A stretch of DNA of 64,000 nt from Bacteroidota bacterium (GTDB lineage: Bacteria; Bacteroidota; Bacteroidia; Chitinophagales; Chitinophagaceae): assembly GCA_947452555.1 (NCBI GenBank), contig CANGDH010000003.1, positions 215,317-279,316 on the forward strand, given 5' to 3'. A program made the position numbers and the translations under genes. This document shows, piece by piece, positions 54,402 through 63,976 of the stretch (its first letter is position 1; each line of letters opens with the position of its first letter). The notes below the pieces were generated by a model. The model was not told where the DNA came from. It saw only the letters and a program-made list of their open reading frames with translations, and did no database searches.

Positions 54402-56858
54402 TTGGCCGACACTATTCAATATATTGCAAAAGGCATAGCCGCAAAAAAAATCATTCATAAGGAAGCAGATATCGCTTTTATATTGACAGATAGTAGACGC
54501 TTATTGTATCCATTACAGTCACTGTATTTCGCCTTGAAAACTCCGCAAAATGACGGGCATTTGTATATTTCTGAATTAGTCGAAAGAGGCGTTTTTAATT
54601 TTGTAGTGGATCAGCACTTTAATACGGAGCCGTTTCAAAATACTAATTTCCTGGTAGTTGAAAACGTATTGGAGGCATTGCAAGCTATTGCAAAACAACA
54701 TCGTGAAAAATTCAGCTATCCGGTAATTGGTATTACAGGAAGCAATGGCAAGACAATTGTAAAAGAGTGGTTATTTGAAATTTTAAATAACCAATTCACA
54801 ATAGTAAGGAGCCCAAGGAGTTATAATTCTCAAATTGGAGTGCCTTTAAGTGTTTGGGGAATGGGTCCGCAGCATGACTTAGCTATTTTTGAAGCTGGTA
54901 TTTCACAAAAGGGGGAGATGCAAAAATTAGCAGCTATTATTCAGCCTACAATTGCGATTATTACAAGTTTAGGAACAGCACATCAGGAAGGATTTAGTAG
55001 CCTAGTTGAAAAATTAGCGGAAAAATTGCAATTGTCTAAAACCGCGACAGTATTATTGGGGCCTTATGAATTATTGAAAAAGGTAGCACCTTTTTCAGAT
55101 CAGACCGTTTTAACATGGGGTGAAAATGAAATGGCAACATTGTTTATTCAGTCATCAACTAGTAATGGGAATCATACAATCCTAAAAGCGGTATATCAAA
55201 ATGCACCTATTGAGTTAATTATACCTTTTACAGACAATATTTCGATTGAAAATGTTTGTAGCTGTTGGTTAGCCGCATTATGTTTAGGAATGAGTCAAGA
55301 AAAAATAAGCCAAGGGGTCATTGGTTTGATGCATTTGGACATGCGTATGCAAATAAAAAAGGGGATCAATAATTGTTATATTTTGAACGATAGCTATAGC
55401 AATGATGTCGTTGCCTTACAATTAGGATTAGAATATGCAAAACAACAAGCTGGTTTATTACCAATAACATTAATTATTTCTGATTTCGTACAGGGGCAAA
55501 ATGTAATCATTGATTATGAAGCATTATTACAACAATTAATGAATTGGCCTATTAAAAAATTAATTACGATTGGTCCTATATTCCAAAAAACAGTTTCGAA
55601 TAACGAATTACTAAATGAAGCTGGAATAAAAATTACTGCTTATAATGATACGGATACTTTTATTAGACAAATTGATACAAGTAGTTTTAAAGACGAATTT
55701 GTAATGTTAAAAGGTGCAAGGGTATTTGAATTAGAAAGAGTGAATGCTTTGTTGCAAGCACATGTTCATCAAACAGTTGTGGAAGTTAACCTGACTGCAT
55801 TAGTTAATAATTATAAAAAAATCAAAGCCAAAGTGGGTCCTACTATTCAAGTAATGGCAATGGTGAAAGCATTTGGATACGGAAGTGGAAGTGTGGAAGT
55901 GGCTCGTGCTTTACAATTTCACCATGTTAATTATTTAGCTGTGGCTTATGCTGACGAAGGAGTGGAGTTAAGGAAAGCTGGTATACATACTCCTATAATG
56001 GTCATGAATGTGGATGAAGCTGCATTTGATACTTTGGTGCAATATCATTTGGAACCAGAAATATTTTCTTTTGAATTATTGGAACAGTTTAGTTTATTTA
56101 TACAAAAACAAGGACTTCCAAATTTTCCGATTCATATCAAATTAAATACCGGAATGAATCGTTTGGGTTTTGATATGAACGAAGTATTGGCCTTGTCAAT
56201 AAAACTAAAAGAGAATACTATTTTAAAAGTGCAATCTATTTTTAGTCATTTAAGTGCAAGTGGACAAGCTGCTTTTGAAAATTTCACAGGGGAGCAATTG
56301 AAAAATTTTACAATTGCAGCAGGTCAAATTGAAGCTGCAATAGGCTATGATACCATTAAGCATATCGCAAATTCAGATGCCATTTTAATGGATCAAAAAT
56401 ACCATTTGGACATGGTTCGACTAGGCATTGGCATGTATGGAGTAAGCTCAGGAGTATTAAACTTTGAATCAGTAGTGAAACTGAAAACTACGATTGCACA
56501 AATACGCATATTGGAACCCGATCAAACTGTTGGATACGGTCGAGCGGGGGTATTGAATAAGCAGACAACCATTGCAACAGTTCGACTTGGATATGCGGAC
56601 GGCTATAACAGAAAATTGGGAAGGGGGAAGGGAAGTATGTGGGTTGGAGGACAATTGGCGCCAATAGTGGGGGATATTTGTATGGACATGACAATGATTG
56701 ACATAACAGGTATTGCTAATGTACAGGTGGGTGATACAGTGGAAGTTTTTGGTCCACATTTAACAATTGAACAAGTTTCAAAATGGGCTGAAACTATCCC
56801 TTATGAAATTTTAACAACAATTGGGCAAAGAGTTAAGCGTATCTATATTCAAGACTAG
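54402..56858 (+). CDS. Bifunctional MurF ligase / alanine racemase
   Basis: The 818-residue fusion supplies two steps of peptidoglycan synthesis. The N-terminal MurF-like part (1 to about 450) adds D-Ala-D-Ala to the UDP-muramyl tripeptide; its P-loop is GITGSNGKTIVKEW (about 110-123). The C-terminal part (about 458-818) is a PLP alanine racemase, with Lys489 in AMVKAFGYG as the PLP lysine and RLGIGMYG and RLGYADGYNR further on. This fusion is known in Bacteroidota. It makes D-alanine and uses it in the same protein. The start is TTG at 54402, since no nearby ATG keeps the N-terminal domain. Confidence 0.94.
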   Translation: MADTIQYIAKGIAAKKIIHKEADIAFILTDSRRLLYPLQSLYFALKTPQNDGHLYISELVERGVFNFVVDQHFNTEPFQNTNFLVVENVLEALQAIAKQHREKFSYPVIGITGSNGKTIVKEWLFEILNNQFTIVRSPRSYNSQIGVPLSVWGMGPQHDLAIFEAGISQKGEMQKLAAIIQPTIAIITSLGTAHQEGFSSLVEKLAEKLQLSKTATVLLGPYELLKKVAPFSDQTVLTWGENEMATLFIQSSTSNGNHTILKAVYQNAPIELIIPFTDNISIENVCSCWLAALCLGMSQEKISQGVIGLMHLDMRMQIKKGINNCYILNDSYSNDVVALQLGLEYAKQQAGLLPITLIISDFVQGQNVIIDYEALLQQLMNWPIKKLITIGPIFQKTVSNNELLNEAGIKITAYNDTDTFIRQIDTSSFKDEFVMLKGARVFELERVNALLQAHVHQTVVEVNLTALVNNYKKIKAKVGPTIQVMAMVKAFGYGSGSVEVARALQFHHVNYLAVAYADEGVELRKAGIHTPIMVMNVDEAAFDTLVQYHLEPEIFSFELLEQFSLFIQKQGLPNFPIHIKLNTGMNRLGFDMNEVLALSIKLKENTILKVQSIFSHLSASGQAAFENFTGEQLKNFTIAAGQIEAAIGYDTIKHIANSDAILMDQKYHLDMVRLGIGMYGVSSGVLNFESVVKLKTTIAQIRILEPDQTVGYGRAGVLNKQTTIATVRLGYADGYNRKLGRGKGSMWVGGQLAPIVGDICMDMTMIDITGIANVQVGDTVEVFGPHLTIEQVSKWAETIPYEILTTIGQRVKRIYIQD

Positions 56859-56860
56859 CG

Positions 56861-56868
56861 TATCTTTG
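56861..56868 (+). promoter_or_regulatory. Putative -7 box of lspA
   Basis: TATCTTTG is an exact TAnnTTTG match directly after the murF-alr stop codon region and 26 bases before the lspA ATG. Confidence 0.5.
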
Positions 56869-56894
56869 TGCTCCAATAATAATTTGAAACAAAC

Positions 56895-57527
56895 ATGAAC
56901 GGCAAAAAAGTAACATTATTTATACTGCTAATTTTATTTATTGATCAAGCAATTAAGTTTTATATAAAGCTTAATTATTTTATTGGAGAAGAGCATTCTA
57001 TTATAGGGTCATGGGCAAGACTTCATTTTGTAGAGAATGAGGGGATGGCTTGGGGATTGAAGTTTGGCGGTGGTTTGGGAAAAATCGCTTTGACTTTATT
57101 TAGACTCATAGCAGTTATTTGGGGTACTTTTTTAATTAAAGGATTTATTGAAAAGAAGTATCATAATGGATTTATTATATGTGTAGCATTAATTTATGCA
57201 GGTGCCGTTGGCAATTTAATAGACAGTATGTTTTATGGCTTAATATTTGAAACTAGTGTTCCTTATACCACAATGGTGGCTAGAGTGTTCCCATTAGGTG
57301 GCGGTTATGCCCCTTTCCTACATGGGAGGGTCGTAGACATGTTTTATTTCCCAATTATCAGAGATGCTCATTTTCCGACTTGGTTCCCAATTTGGGGTGG
57401 GGAAGAGTTTGAATTTTTCCGACCAGTGTTCAATTTTGCCGATATGGCTATAAGTACAGGGGTAATTACCCTATTTGTTTTCCAGAATCGCTTTTTCAAG
57501 GAGGAAAAAATCACAGATCAAGCTTAA
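56895..57527 (+). CDS. lspA: Lipoprotein signal peptidase (signal peptidase II)
   Basis: A 210-residue inner-membrane aspartyl protease that removes signal peptides from lipidated lipoproteins, such as the several encoded here. The catalytic aspartates are Asp148 in GRVVDMFYFP and Asp183 in FNFADMAIS. Four hydrophobic helices are present. It is about 50 residues longer than the proteobacterial enzyme, mostly from loops around 115-140 and 155-175, as is usual in Bacteroidota. Confidence 0.95.
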   Translation: MNGKKVTLFILLILFIDQAIKFYIKLNYFIGEEHSIIGSWARLHFVENEGMAWGLKFGGGLGKIALTLFRLIAVIWGTFLIKGFIEKKYHNGFIICVALIYAGAVGNLIDSMFYGLIFETSVPYTTMVARVFPLGGGYAPFLHGRVVDMFYFPIIRDAHFPTWFPIWGGEEFEFFRPVFNFADMAISTGVITLFVFQNRFFKEEKITDQA

Positions 57528-57542
57528 AAGGGTAAAAAATCG

Positions 57543-57550
57543 TACCTTCG
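57543..57550 (+). promoter_or_regulatory. Putative -7 box of ileS
   Basis: TACCTTCG differs by one base from TAnnTTTG and lies 31 bases before the ileS ATG, after the lspA stop. Confidence 0.35.
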
Positions 57551-57581
57551 TGCCCTAAAAATCAGCTAGGATAAGCGTTTT

Positions 57582-60500
57582 ATGAGCAATCAATACCCAG
57601 AATTTAACGGACTACATTTGCCTACCATTGAGGCAGAAATATTAGCGGCTTGGAAAAAAGAGCAGGCATTTGAGCAATCAGTTACTTTGCGAGAAGGCAA
57701 GACTCCTTTTGTATTTTACGAAGGACCTCCAAGTGCAAATGGTATGCCAGGTATTCACCACGTAATATCTAGAACCTTAAAGGATATGACCTGTCGTTAC
57801 AAAACGATGCAAGGTTTTCAAGTTAAAAGAAAAGGAGGCTGGGATACGCATGGCTTGCCTGTGGAATTAGGTGTGGAGAAAGAATTAGGAATTACAAAAG
57901 AAGATATTGGAAAGAAAATTTCTGTAGAAGAATATAATCAGAAGTGTAGAGAAGCGGTATTGCGCTACAAAAAAGAATGGGATGACATTACCAATAAGAT
58001 GGGGTATTGGGTGGATTTAAATAATCCTTATATCACATTTGAGAATAAATATATTGAAACACTTTGGTGGATCTTAAGTACGCTTTATAAGAAAGGTTAT
58101 TTATATCAAAGTGTGAGTATACAACCATATTCACCAGCAGCAGGTACCGGATTAAGTTCACATGAATTAAATCAACCGGGCACTTACAAAGACGTAAAAG
58201 ACACTTCTGTTGTTGCAATGTTTAAAGCATTGGCAACGCCAGGGAGTCAATTTATATTTGACGCAGCAGCAGCTAATACCAATACGAATGAAGTTTTTTA
58301 CATGGCTTGGACTACTACGCCATGGACATTACCTTCTAACCTAGGTTTAACAGTTGGACCAAATATTGATTATGCATTGGTGGCAACATACAACCCCTAT
58401 ACTGCAGTTCCAGTTAATGTAATTCTAGCGAAAGCATTGATAGCAAAGTATTTTAAAGAAGAAGGACTTGAATTAGATTCCTTTGCGGAAGGGGATAAAA
58501 TTATTCCATGGAAAATACTTTCTGAGTTTAAAGGGAGTCAATTAAATGGATTACGTTATGAACAGTTGATGCCATTTGAAGCAAACACGCTTACCCAAAT
58601 AGAAGGAGATCCATTTAAAATTATTTTAGGAGACTTTGTTACAACTGAAGACGGAACAGGTATTGTACATACCTCTCCCGCATTCGGTGCAGATGACTAT
58701 AAAGTGGGACAAAAAAATAATTTAGGAATAATTACATTGGTTGACCGCGAAGGAAAATTCATTGATGGTGTGGGAGAATTTTCTGGACGCTATGTAAAAA
58801 ATTATAAAGACGAGAAAGATTTTCAAGACGTAAACGTTGACATCTCTGTAAAATTGAAAAAAGAAAACAGGGCATTCAAGGTGGAGAAATATGAACATAA
58901 TTATCCGCATTGTTGGAGAACTGACAAGCCTATTTTATATTATCCACTAGACGCATGGTTTATTAAAACAACTGCAGTAAAAGATAGAATGGTAGAGTTG
59001 AATAAAACCATTAATTGGAAACCAAAGAGTACAGGCGAAGGTCGTTTTGGAAACTGGTTGGAGAATATGGTGGATTGGAATTTGTCACGTAGTAGATATT
59101 GGGGTACGCCATTGCCTATATGGAGAACAGAAGACGGAACAGAAGAAATTTGTATTGGGTCTATAGAAGAGTTGACTGCAGGGTTCTTAGCTGCCAAGGA
59201 AAAAGGATTTAACAAGGAAGTCTCCTTGCAAATTGTAGACGGCAAATTAGACGTCGATTTACATAAGCCATATGTGGATCAAATTGAATTATTAAGCGCT
59301 TCAGGTCAACCTATGAAACGAGTTGCAGATTTAGTAGATGTTTGGTTTGATTCTGGCGCGATGCCTTATGCACAATGGCATTATCCATTTGAAAATAAAG
59401 ACTTAGTAGACAAGGGGGAAGCATTTCCAGCAGATTTTATTTGCGAAGGAGTAGACCAAACACGTGGTTGGTTTTATACATTACATACACTTGCAGTAAT
59501 GCTATTTGATAGCGTTGCCTATAAAAATGTAATGAGTAATGGATTGGTGCTAGACAAGAATGGCAACAAAATGAGTAAGCGTTTAGGAAACGTTGTGAAT
59601 CCATTTGAAACATTAGATACCTACGGAGCAGATGCTACAAGATGGTATTTAGTTACCAATGCATCTCCATGGGATAATTTGAAATTTGATTTATCAGGCA
59701 TACAGGAAGTTCAAAGAAAATTCTTTGGAACTTTATATAACACATATCAGTTCTTTGTGTTGTATGCGAACGTTGATAATTTCCATTTCGAACAAGATTA
59801 TATTCCTATTGCAGAAAGACCAGAAATTGATCGTTGGATAATTTCTTCTTTAAATAGTTTAGTACAAACAGTTACCATCGCAATGGATGACTTTGAGCCA
59901 ACGCTTGCTGGACGTGCCATTGAGACATTTGTAGACGAGCATTTAAGTAACTGGTATGTAAGATTATGTAGAAGACGATTCTGGAAAGGCACATATACGG
60001 AAGACAAAATTGCGGCATATCAAACATTATACGAATGTTTAGAAACCATCACTCGATTAATGGCGCCCATTGCTCCTTTCTTTTGTGATCAAGTTTTCAG
60101 AAACTTAAATGGTATCACTAAGAGACATAGCGCAACATCCATTCACCATGTTGATTTTCCAAAAGCAGATACCACTAAAATGGATCTAGCTTTAGAAACA
60201 AGAATGCAAACGGCACAAGATATTTGTTCTTTGGTTTTATCTATCAGAAAAAAAGTAAATATCAAAGTACGTCAACCATTACAAAAAATATTAATTCCAG
60301 TTCTAGACCCTGCCATGAAGTCAGCCATTGAATTAATGGAAGAACTAATACTTGCAGAAGTTAATGTTAAAGAAATAAATTATATAACAGAAACAGAGGG
60401 TGTAATTAGTAAAAAATTAAAGCCTAATTTCAAATTATTAGGTGCCAAGTTGGGTACTAAAATGAAACAAGCTTCTGCAATTATTGCCGAATTGAATCAA

Positions 60501-60932
60501 GCTCAAATCAGCCAACTGGAAAAAGACGGAACAATCGACTTAAATATTGAAGGAACAACTATTCCATTATTAATCAGCGAAGTAGATATTATAGCAGAAG
60601 ATATACCTGGATGGAGCGTTGCAGTGAAAAATGCACTCACGGTAGCCCTAGATATTACCCTAAGTCCTGCTTTATTACAGGAGGGAAATGCTAGAGAACT
60701 GGTAAACAGGGTGCAAAACATAAGAAAAGAGCGTAATTTCGAGCTTACAGACAAAATTTTACTCCGAATTGTGGATAACACAAATTTGAAGGACTCCATT
60801 AACCAATTTTCCGATTATATTTGCCGCGAAATACTGGCATTGCAGATTGACTGGGTTTCTTCTTTAGAGGAAGGAGTGGATGTCGAAATAAATGACCAAA
60901 AATTAAGGATTTCAGTTTTACAAAAAGGATAA
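57582..60932 (+). CDS. ileS: Isoleucyl-tRNA synthetase with a GIHH signature
   Basis: A 1,116-residue class I synthetase that charges tRNA-Ile. Its length, its PSANG block and the lack of a C-terminal zinc finger place it in the eukaryote-like IleRS2 group. The class I signature, normally HxGH, reads Gly57-Ile58-His59-His60 (PSANGMPGIHHVISRT), so the first and third residues are exchanged. The KMSKR loop is intact at 663-667 (GNKMSKRLGN). The editing domain and anticodon-binding region appear complete. This rearranged motif has been linked to very strong mupirocin resistance in some IleRS2 enzymes. It is the only ileS in the window. Confidence 0.95.
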   Translation: MSNQYPEFNGLHLPTIEAEILAAWKKEQAFEQSVTLREGKTPFVFYEGPPSANGMPGIHHVISRTLKDMTCRYKTMQGFQVKRKGGWDTHGLPVELGVEKELGITKEDIGKKISVEEYNQKCREAVLRYKKEWDDITNKMGYWVDLNNPYITFENKYIETLWWILSTLYKKGYLYQSVSIQPYSPAAGTGLSSHELNQPGTYKDVKDTSVVAMFKALATPGSQFIFDAAAANTNTNEVFYMAWTTTPWTLPSNLGLTVGPNIDYALVATYNPYTAVPVNVILAKALIAKYFKEEGLELDSFAEGDKIIPWKILSEFKGSQLNGLRYEQLMPFEANTLTQIEGDPFKIILGDFVTTEDGTGIVHTSPAFGADDYKVGQKNNLGIITLVDREGKFIDGVGEFSGRYVKNYKDEKDFQDVNVDISVKLKKENRAFKVEKYEHNYPHCWRTDKPILYYPLDAWFIKTTAVKDRMVELNKTINWKPKSTGEGRFGNWLENMVDWNLSRSRYWGTPLPIWRTEDGTEEICIGSIEELTAGFLAAKEKGFNKEVSLQIVDGKLDVDLHKPYVDQIELLSASGQPMKRVADLVDVWFDSGAMPYAQWHYPFENKDLVDKGEAFPADFICEGVDQTRGWFYTLHTLAVMLFDSVAYKNVMSNGLVLDKNGNKMSKRLGNVVNPFETLDTYGADATRWYLVTNASPWDNLKFDLSGIQEVQRKFFGTLYNTYQFFVLYANVDNFHFEQDYIPIAERPEIDRWIISSLNSLVQTVTIAMDDFEPTLAGRAIETFVDEHLSNWYVRLCRRRFWKGTYTEDKIAAYQTLYECLETITRLMAPIAPFFCDQVFRNLNGITKRHSATSIHHVDFPKADTTKMDLALETRMQTAQDICSLVLSIRKKVNIKVRQPLQKILIPVLDPAMKSAIELMEELILAEVNVKEINYITETEGVISKKLKPNFKLLGAKLGTKMKQASAIIAELNQAQISQLEKDGTIDLNIEGTTIPLLISEVDIIAEDIPGWSVAVKNALTVALDITLSPALLQEGNARELVNRVQNIRKERNFELTDKILLRIVDNTNLKDSINQFSDYICREILALQIDWVSSLEEGVDVEINDQKLRISVLQKG

Positions 60933-60934
60933 CT

Positions 60935-61930
60935 ATGGCTACAAAAAAACCAGCTCCTAAAAAAGCAGCACCTGTAAAAAAGGCAGTACCAGCTAAGAAA
61001 GCAGCACCTGCTAAAAAAGTGGTGCCAGTTAAAAAAGCAGCACCTGTAAAAAAAGCAGCAGCACCAGCTAAAAAAGTAGCAGCACCTGTAAAAAAGGCAG
61101 TACCAGCTAAGAAAGCAGCACCTGCTAAAAAAGTGGTGCCAGTTAAAAAAGCAGCACCTGTAAAAAAAGCAGCAGCACCAGCTAAAAAAGTAGTGGCACC
61201 TGTAAAAAAAGCAGCAGTGCCAGTTAAAGCAGCAGTGCCAGTTAAAGTGGCAGCGCCTGTTAAAAAAGCAGCAGTGCCAGTTAAGAAAGCAGTTCCAGCT
61301 AAACCTGCACCAACACCGTTCAAAAAACCTGTTGTTCCAGTAAAGCCAGTTGAAAAATATGTACCTCCAGCAAAACCAGTTCCAGTTATACCAACGCCAC
61401 CTGTAAAACCAGTGCGTAAAGTAGCTGAGCCAATTAAGGAAGTTAAAGTTCCAAAGATTAATGCAAAGAGTAGTGTTCCTTACCAACCAGGTTATGTACC
61501 AATGGAAAAAAGAAAAGAAGTTGAAAGATCAACTGAGACATTAGTAAAATATTCCGATGCCGAATTAACTGAGTTCAAGGATTTGATTTCAAAAAAATTG
61601 GATTCAGCTAAAAAGGAATTGATGTATTTACAAGGTTTAATTACACGCAAAGACGAAATGGGCGGTGATAATGATGATGCTCGTTACATGACAATGGAAG
61701 ACGGTAGTGTAAGTATGGAAAGAGAACAGTTAGGCCAAATGGCTAGTCGTCAAATCACATTTATTGACCACTTAGAGAAAGCTTTGATGCGCATTGAAAA
61801 TAAGACTTACGGTATTTGTAGAGTAACTGGTCTTTTAATAGACAAAGCACGTTTACGTGCAGTTCCTCACGCTACATTAAGCTTAGAAGCAAAATTAGGG
61901 TATGTGAAAAATTCCCATAACGAACAATAA
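60935..61930 (+). CDS. Histone H1-like tail fused to a DksA/TraR-like domain
   Basis: A 331-residue protein. Residues 1 to about 150 are almost entirely Lys, Ala, Pro and Val in repeats such as KKAAPVKKAVPAKK, like histone H1 tails, and should bind DNA or RNA without folding. Residues about 190-331 are a DksA/TraR-like coiled coil and C-terminal block, YGICRVTGLLIDKARLRAVP followed by HATLSLEAK. Only one of the four zinc cysteines of DksA remains, as in many Bacteroidota relatives. It starts two bases after ileS. It may be a nucleoid or RNA-polymerase-associated regulator; the exact role is unknown. Confidence 0.85.
   Translation: MATKKPAPKKAAPVKKAVPAKKAAPAKKVVPVKKAAPVKKAAAPAKKVAAPVKKAVPAKKAAPAKKVVPVKKAAPVKKAAAPAKKVVAPVKKAAVPVKAAVPVKVAAPVKKAAVPVKKAVPAKPAPTPFKKPVVPVKPVEKYVPPAKPVPVIPTPPVKPVRKVAEPIKEVKVPKINAKSSVPYQPGYVPMEKRKEVERSTETLVKYSDAELTEFKDLISKKLDSAKKELMYLQGLITRKDEMGGDNDDARYMTMEDGSVSMEREQLGQMASRQITFIDHLEKALMRIENKTYGICRVTGLLIDKARLRAVPHATLSLEAKLGYVKNSHNEQ
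60964..61193 (+). repeat. Exact tandem duplication, 114-base unit
   Basis: Bases 60964-61079 are identical to 61078-61193, a shift of 114 bases (38 codons). The repeat lies inside the lysine-rich tail and keeps the reading frame. Perfect identity at all codon positions indicates a recent duplication or continuing conversion. Confidence 0.92.
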
Positions 61931-61981
61931 ATTAAAGCTTTTAATAAGCTCCCTAGATTAAAGTTACATAATGAACTAGAT

Positions 61982-62014
61982 AAAAAAACCCGATCAATTT
62001 GATCGGGTTTTTTT
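61982..62014. terminator. Bidirectional Rho-independent terminator
   Basis: AAAAAAACCCGATCA (61982-61996) pairs perfectly with TGATCGGGTTTTTTT (62000-62014) around a three-base loop. The A-tract and T-tract serve the convergent H1-DksA-like and ABC-exporter genes respectively. Confidence 0.92.
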
Positions 62015-62085
62015 GTGGACTTAATATTATATTTTAAAATCAAATTACAAGTTAAGGACTCCATTATATTTATATGCAACCTTTA

Positions 62086-63906
62086 TTACTTCACTTCCTG
62101 CATTTCAATCAACTTTCGATAGTAACCGTCTTGTGCTAATAATTCATCATGATTGCCGCGTTCTACTATATTTCCTTTTTGTAAAACAATAATTTCGTCT
62201 GCGTGTCGGATGGTGGAAAGGCGGTGAGCAATCACAATAGAAGTTCTGTTTTGCATCATATTATTGATAGCGTCTTGAACAAGCTTCTCGCTTTCCGTAT
62301 CAAGGGCAGAAGTAGCTTCATCTAAAATTAAGATAGGAGGGTTCTTTAATACAGCACGCGCAATGGTTAAACGTTGACGTTCGCCACCACTTAATTTACT
62401 TCCTCTATCTCCAATGATAGTATTAAATCCATTTTCTTTTTTAGTGATGAAATCATAAGCATTTGCAATTTTTGCAGCTTCTATAATTTCAGCCTCTGTG
62501 GCTTCTGGCTTGCCTAATGCAATATTTGCAGCTATGGTATCATTAAACAAGATTGGCTCCTGTGTTACAATGCTAATATGCTTTCTAAGACTAGTTAAAC
62601 TATAGTCCTTGATATTTTTATCGTCAATTAATAAAGCACCTTCACTCACGTCATGAAATCTTGGAACTAAGTCAGCTAATGTACTTTTACCAGCACCGGA
62701 AGAACCAACGAGTGCAATGGTTTGACCTTTCTTAATTGTTAAGTTAATATTATGAAGGATACTTGTGTCTTGGTATAAAAATTGAACGTTCTCAAATTGA
62801 ATAGTATCATTAAATCCAGTTAATTCAATTGGGTGGGTTGCTTCTTCAACTGTTACTGGTGCTTCCAATATTTCATTCAATCTGTCCAATGTTGCAGTAC
62901 CTCTGTTTACATTATATACAGCCTGTGATAATGCTTTTGAAGGATTGATGATTTGAGAAAATAAAGCTACATAACCAATAAAAGAACTACCAGATAAAAT
63001 TTCTCCGCTAATGACCAAACGGCCACCAAACCATAACACACCACATAATATAATAACACCTAAGGACTCCGAAACAGGAGAAGCAAGGTCACGTCGGTTT
63101 AAAATTTTATTCTTAATCACAAAAATTTCATCCACTAAACCGAAGAACTGTCGCTTAACTCTGTTTTCTGCGTTGAAAGCTTTGATAATTCTAAGTCCAG
63201 TTAAAGTCTCTTCCATTTGACTCATTATTTCTCCCCATTTAACCTGGGCTTTATTAGTATGTTTCTTTAAGCTTCTACCAATACGACCTACTACAAAACC
63301 AGCAAGTGGTAATAATACAAAAACAAATAAGGTCAATTTTACGCTAATGATAAAAAGTACAATCAATATCCCAATAATATTTAAAGGCTCTTTAATCATA
63401 CCCTCTAATGCACCAATAATAGAATTTTCTAATTCTGCTATATCATTCGAAGACCTACTTAAAATATCACCTTTACGTTGTTCTGTAAAATAACCAATTG
63501 GCAATTTTAAAATTTTATCATAAAGCAATTTGGAATATTTTCTGGTAACCGCGTTACGGATTGGCGCTAAAAAATAGTAGGATAAATAAAGAAATACGTT
63601 CTTTAATAATACTGCCGTAATGATGCCAAAGCAGATCCAGCCTAACGCATATACTTTACCATATTTTACAATATTAGATTGTAAAAAACCATAAACCATG
63701 TCTTTTAGGCTGCCTGAATTATTTACAGTTGCTGCATTAACAGCCCCGCTTAAAGCATTGCTGCCAAAAATAAGGTCCATAAATGGCATTAACATGCTTA
63801 AAGAAAACAGGCTAAATACAATTGATAGGGTAATAAACAGTGTATACCAGCCCATATAGGCCTTGTATTCTTTGATATAACTGATAATGCGAATAAATTT
63901 CTTCAT
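62086..63906 (-). CDS. MsbA-type ABC exporter (fused permease and ATPase)
   Basis: A 606-residue ABC exporter half-transporter. Six membrane helices lie in residues 1 to about 320. The ATPase domain follows with Walker A GSSGAGKST (401-409), the signature LSGGERQ, Walker B ILILDEATSALD and the switch His in IAHRLST. The layout fits MsbA-like lipid flippases, but drug or peptide export cannot be excluded. I choose the ATG at 63906 over the TTG at 63912. It is convergent with the H1-DksA-like gene and divergent from the partial gene at the window end. Confidence 0.9.
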   Translation of the reverse strand: MKKFIRIISYIKEYKAYMGWYTLFITLSIVFSLFSLSMLMPFMDLIFGSNALSGAVNAATVNNSGSLKDMVYGFLQSNIVKYGKVYALGWICFGIITAVLLKNVFLYLSYYFLAPIRNAVTRKYSKLLYDKILKLPIGYFTEQRKGDILSRSSNDIAELENSIIGALEGMIKEPLNIIGILIVLFIISVKLTLFVFVLLPLAGFVVGRIGRSLKKHTNKAQVKWGEIMSQMEETLTGLRIIKAFNAENRVKRQFFGLVDEIFVIKNKILNRRDLASPVSESLGVIILCGVLWFGGRLVISGEILSGSSFIGYVALFSQIINPSKALSQAVYNVNRGTATLDRLNEILEAPVTVEEATHPIELTGFNDTIQFENVQFLYQDTSILHNINLTIKKGQTIALVGSSGAGKSTLADLVPRFHDVSEGALLIDDKNIKDYSLTSLRKHISIVTQEPILFNDTIAANIALGKPEATEAEIIEAAKIANAYDFITKKENGFNTIIGDRGSKLSGGERQRLTIARAVLKNPPILILDEATSALDTESEKLVQDAINNMMQNRTSIVIAHRLSTIRHADEIIVLQKGNIVERGNHDELLAQDGYYRKLIEMQEVK

Positions 63907-63976
63907 ATTCAAACTATTCCATTAGAATAATGAGCAAAGTAACTAATTTTACAGCGAATCAACGATTTTGATTATT

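Noticed and set aside
60935..61310. CRISPR-like repeat array
   Set aside because: The repeats are in-frame codons for a lysine-rich tail without unique spacers of constant length.
60799..61486. Two long open frames on the - strand opposite the lysine-rich tail
   Set aside because: They are mirror images of the repeats in the real gene (runs of Phe/Trp/Cys or Thr/Gly/Ala) and have no family resemblance; the + strand frame has a recognisable DksA-like domain.
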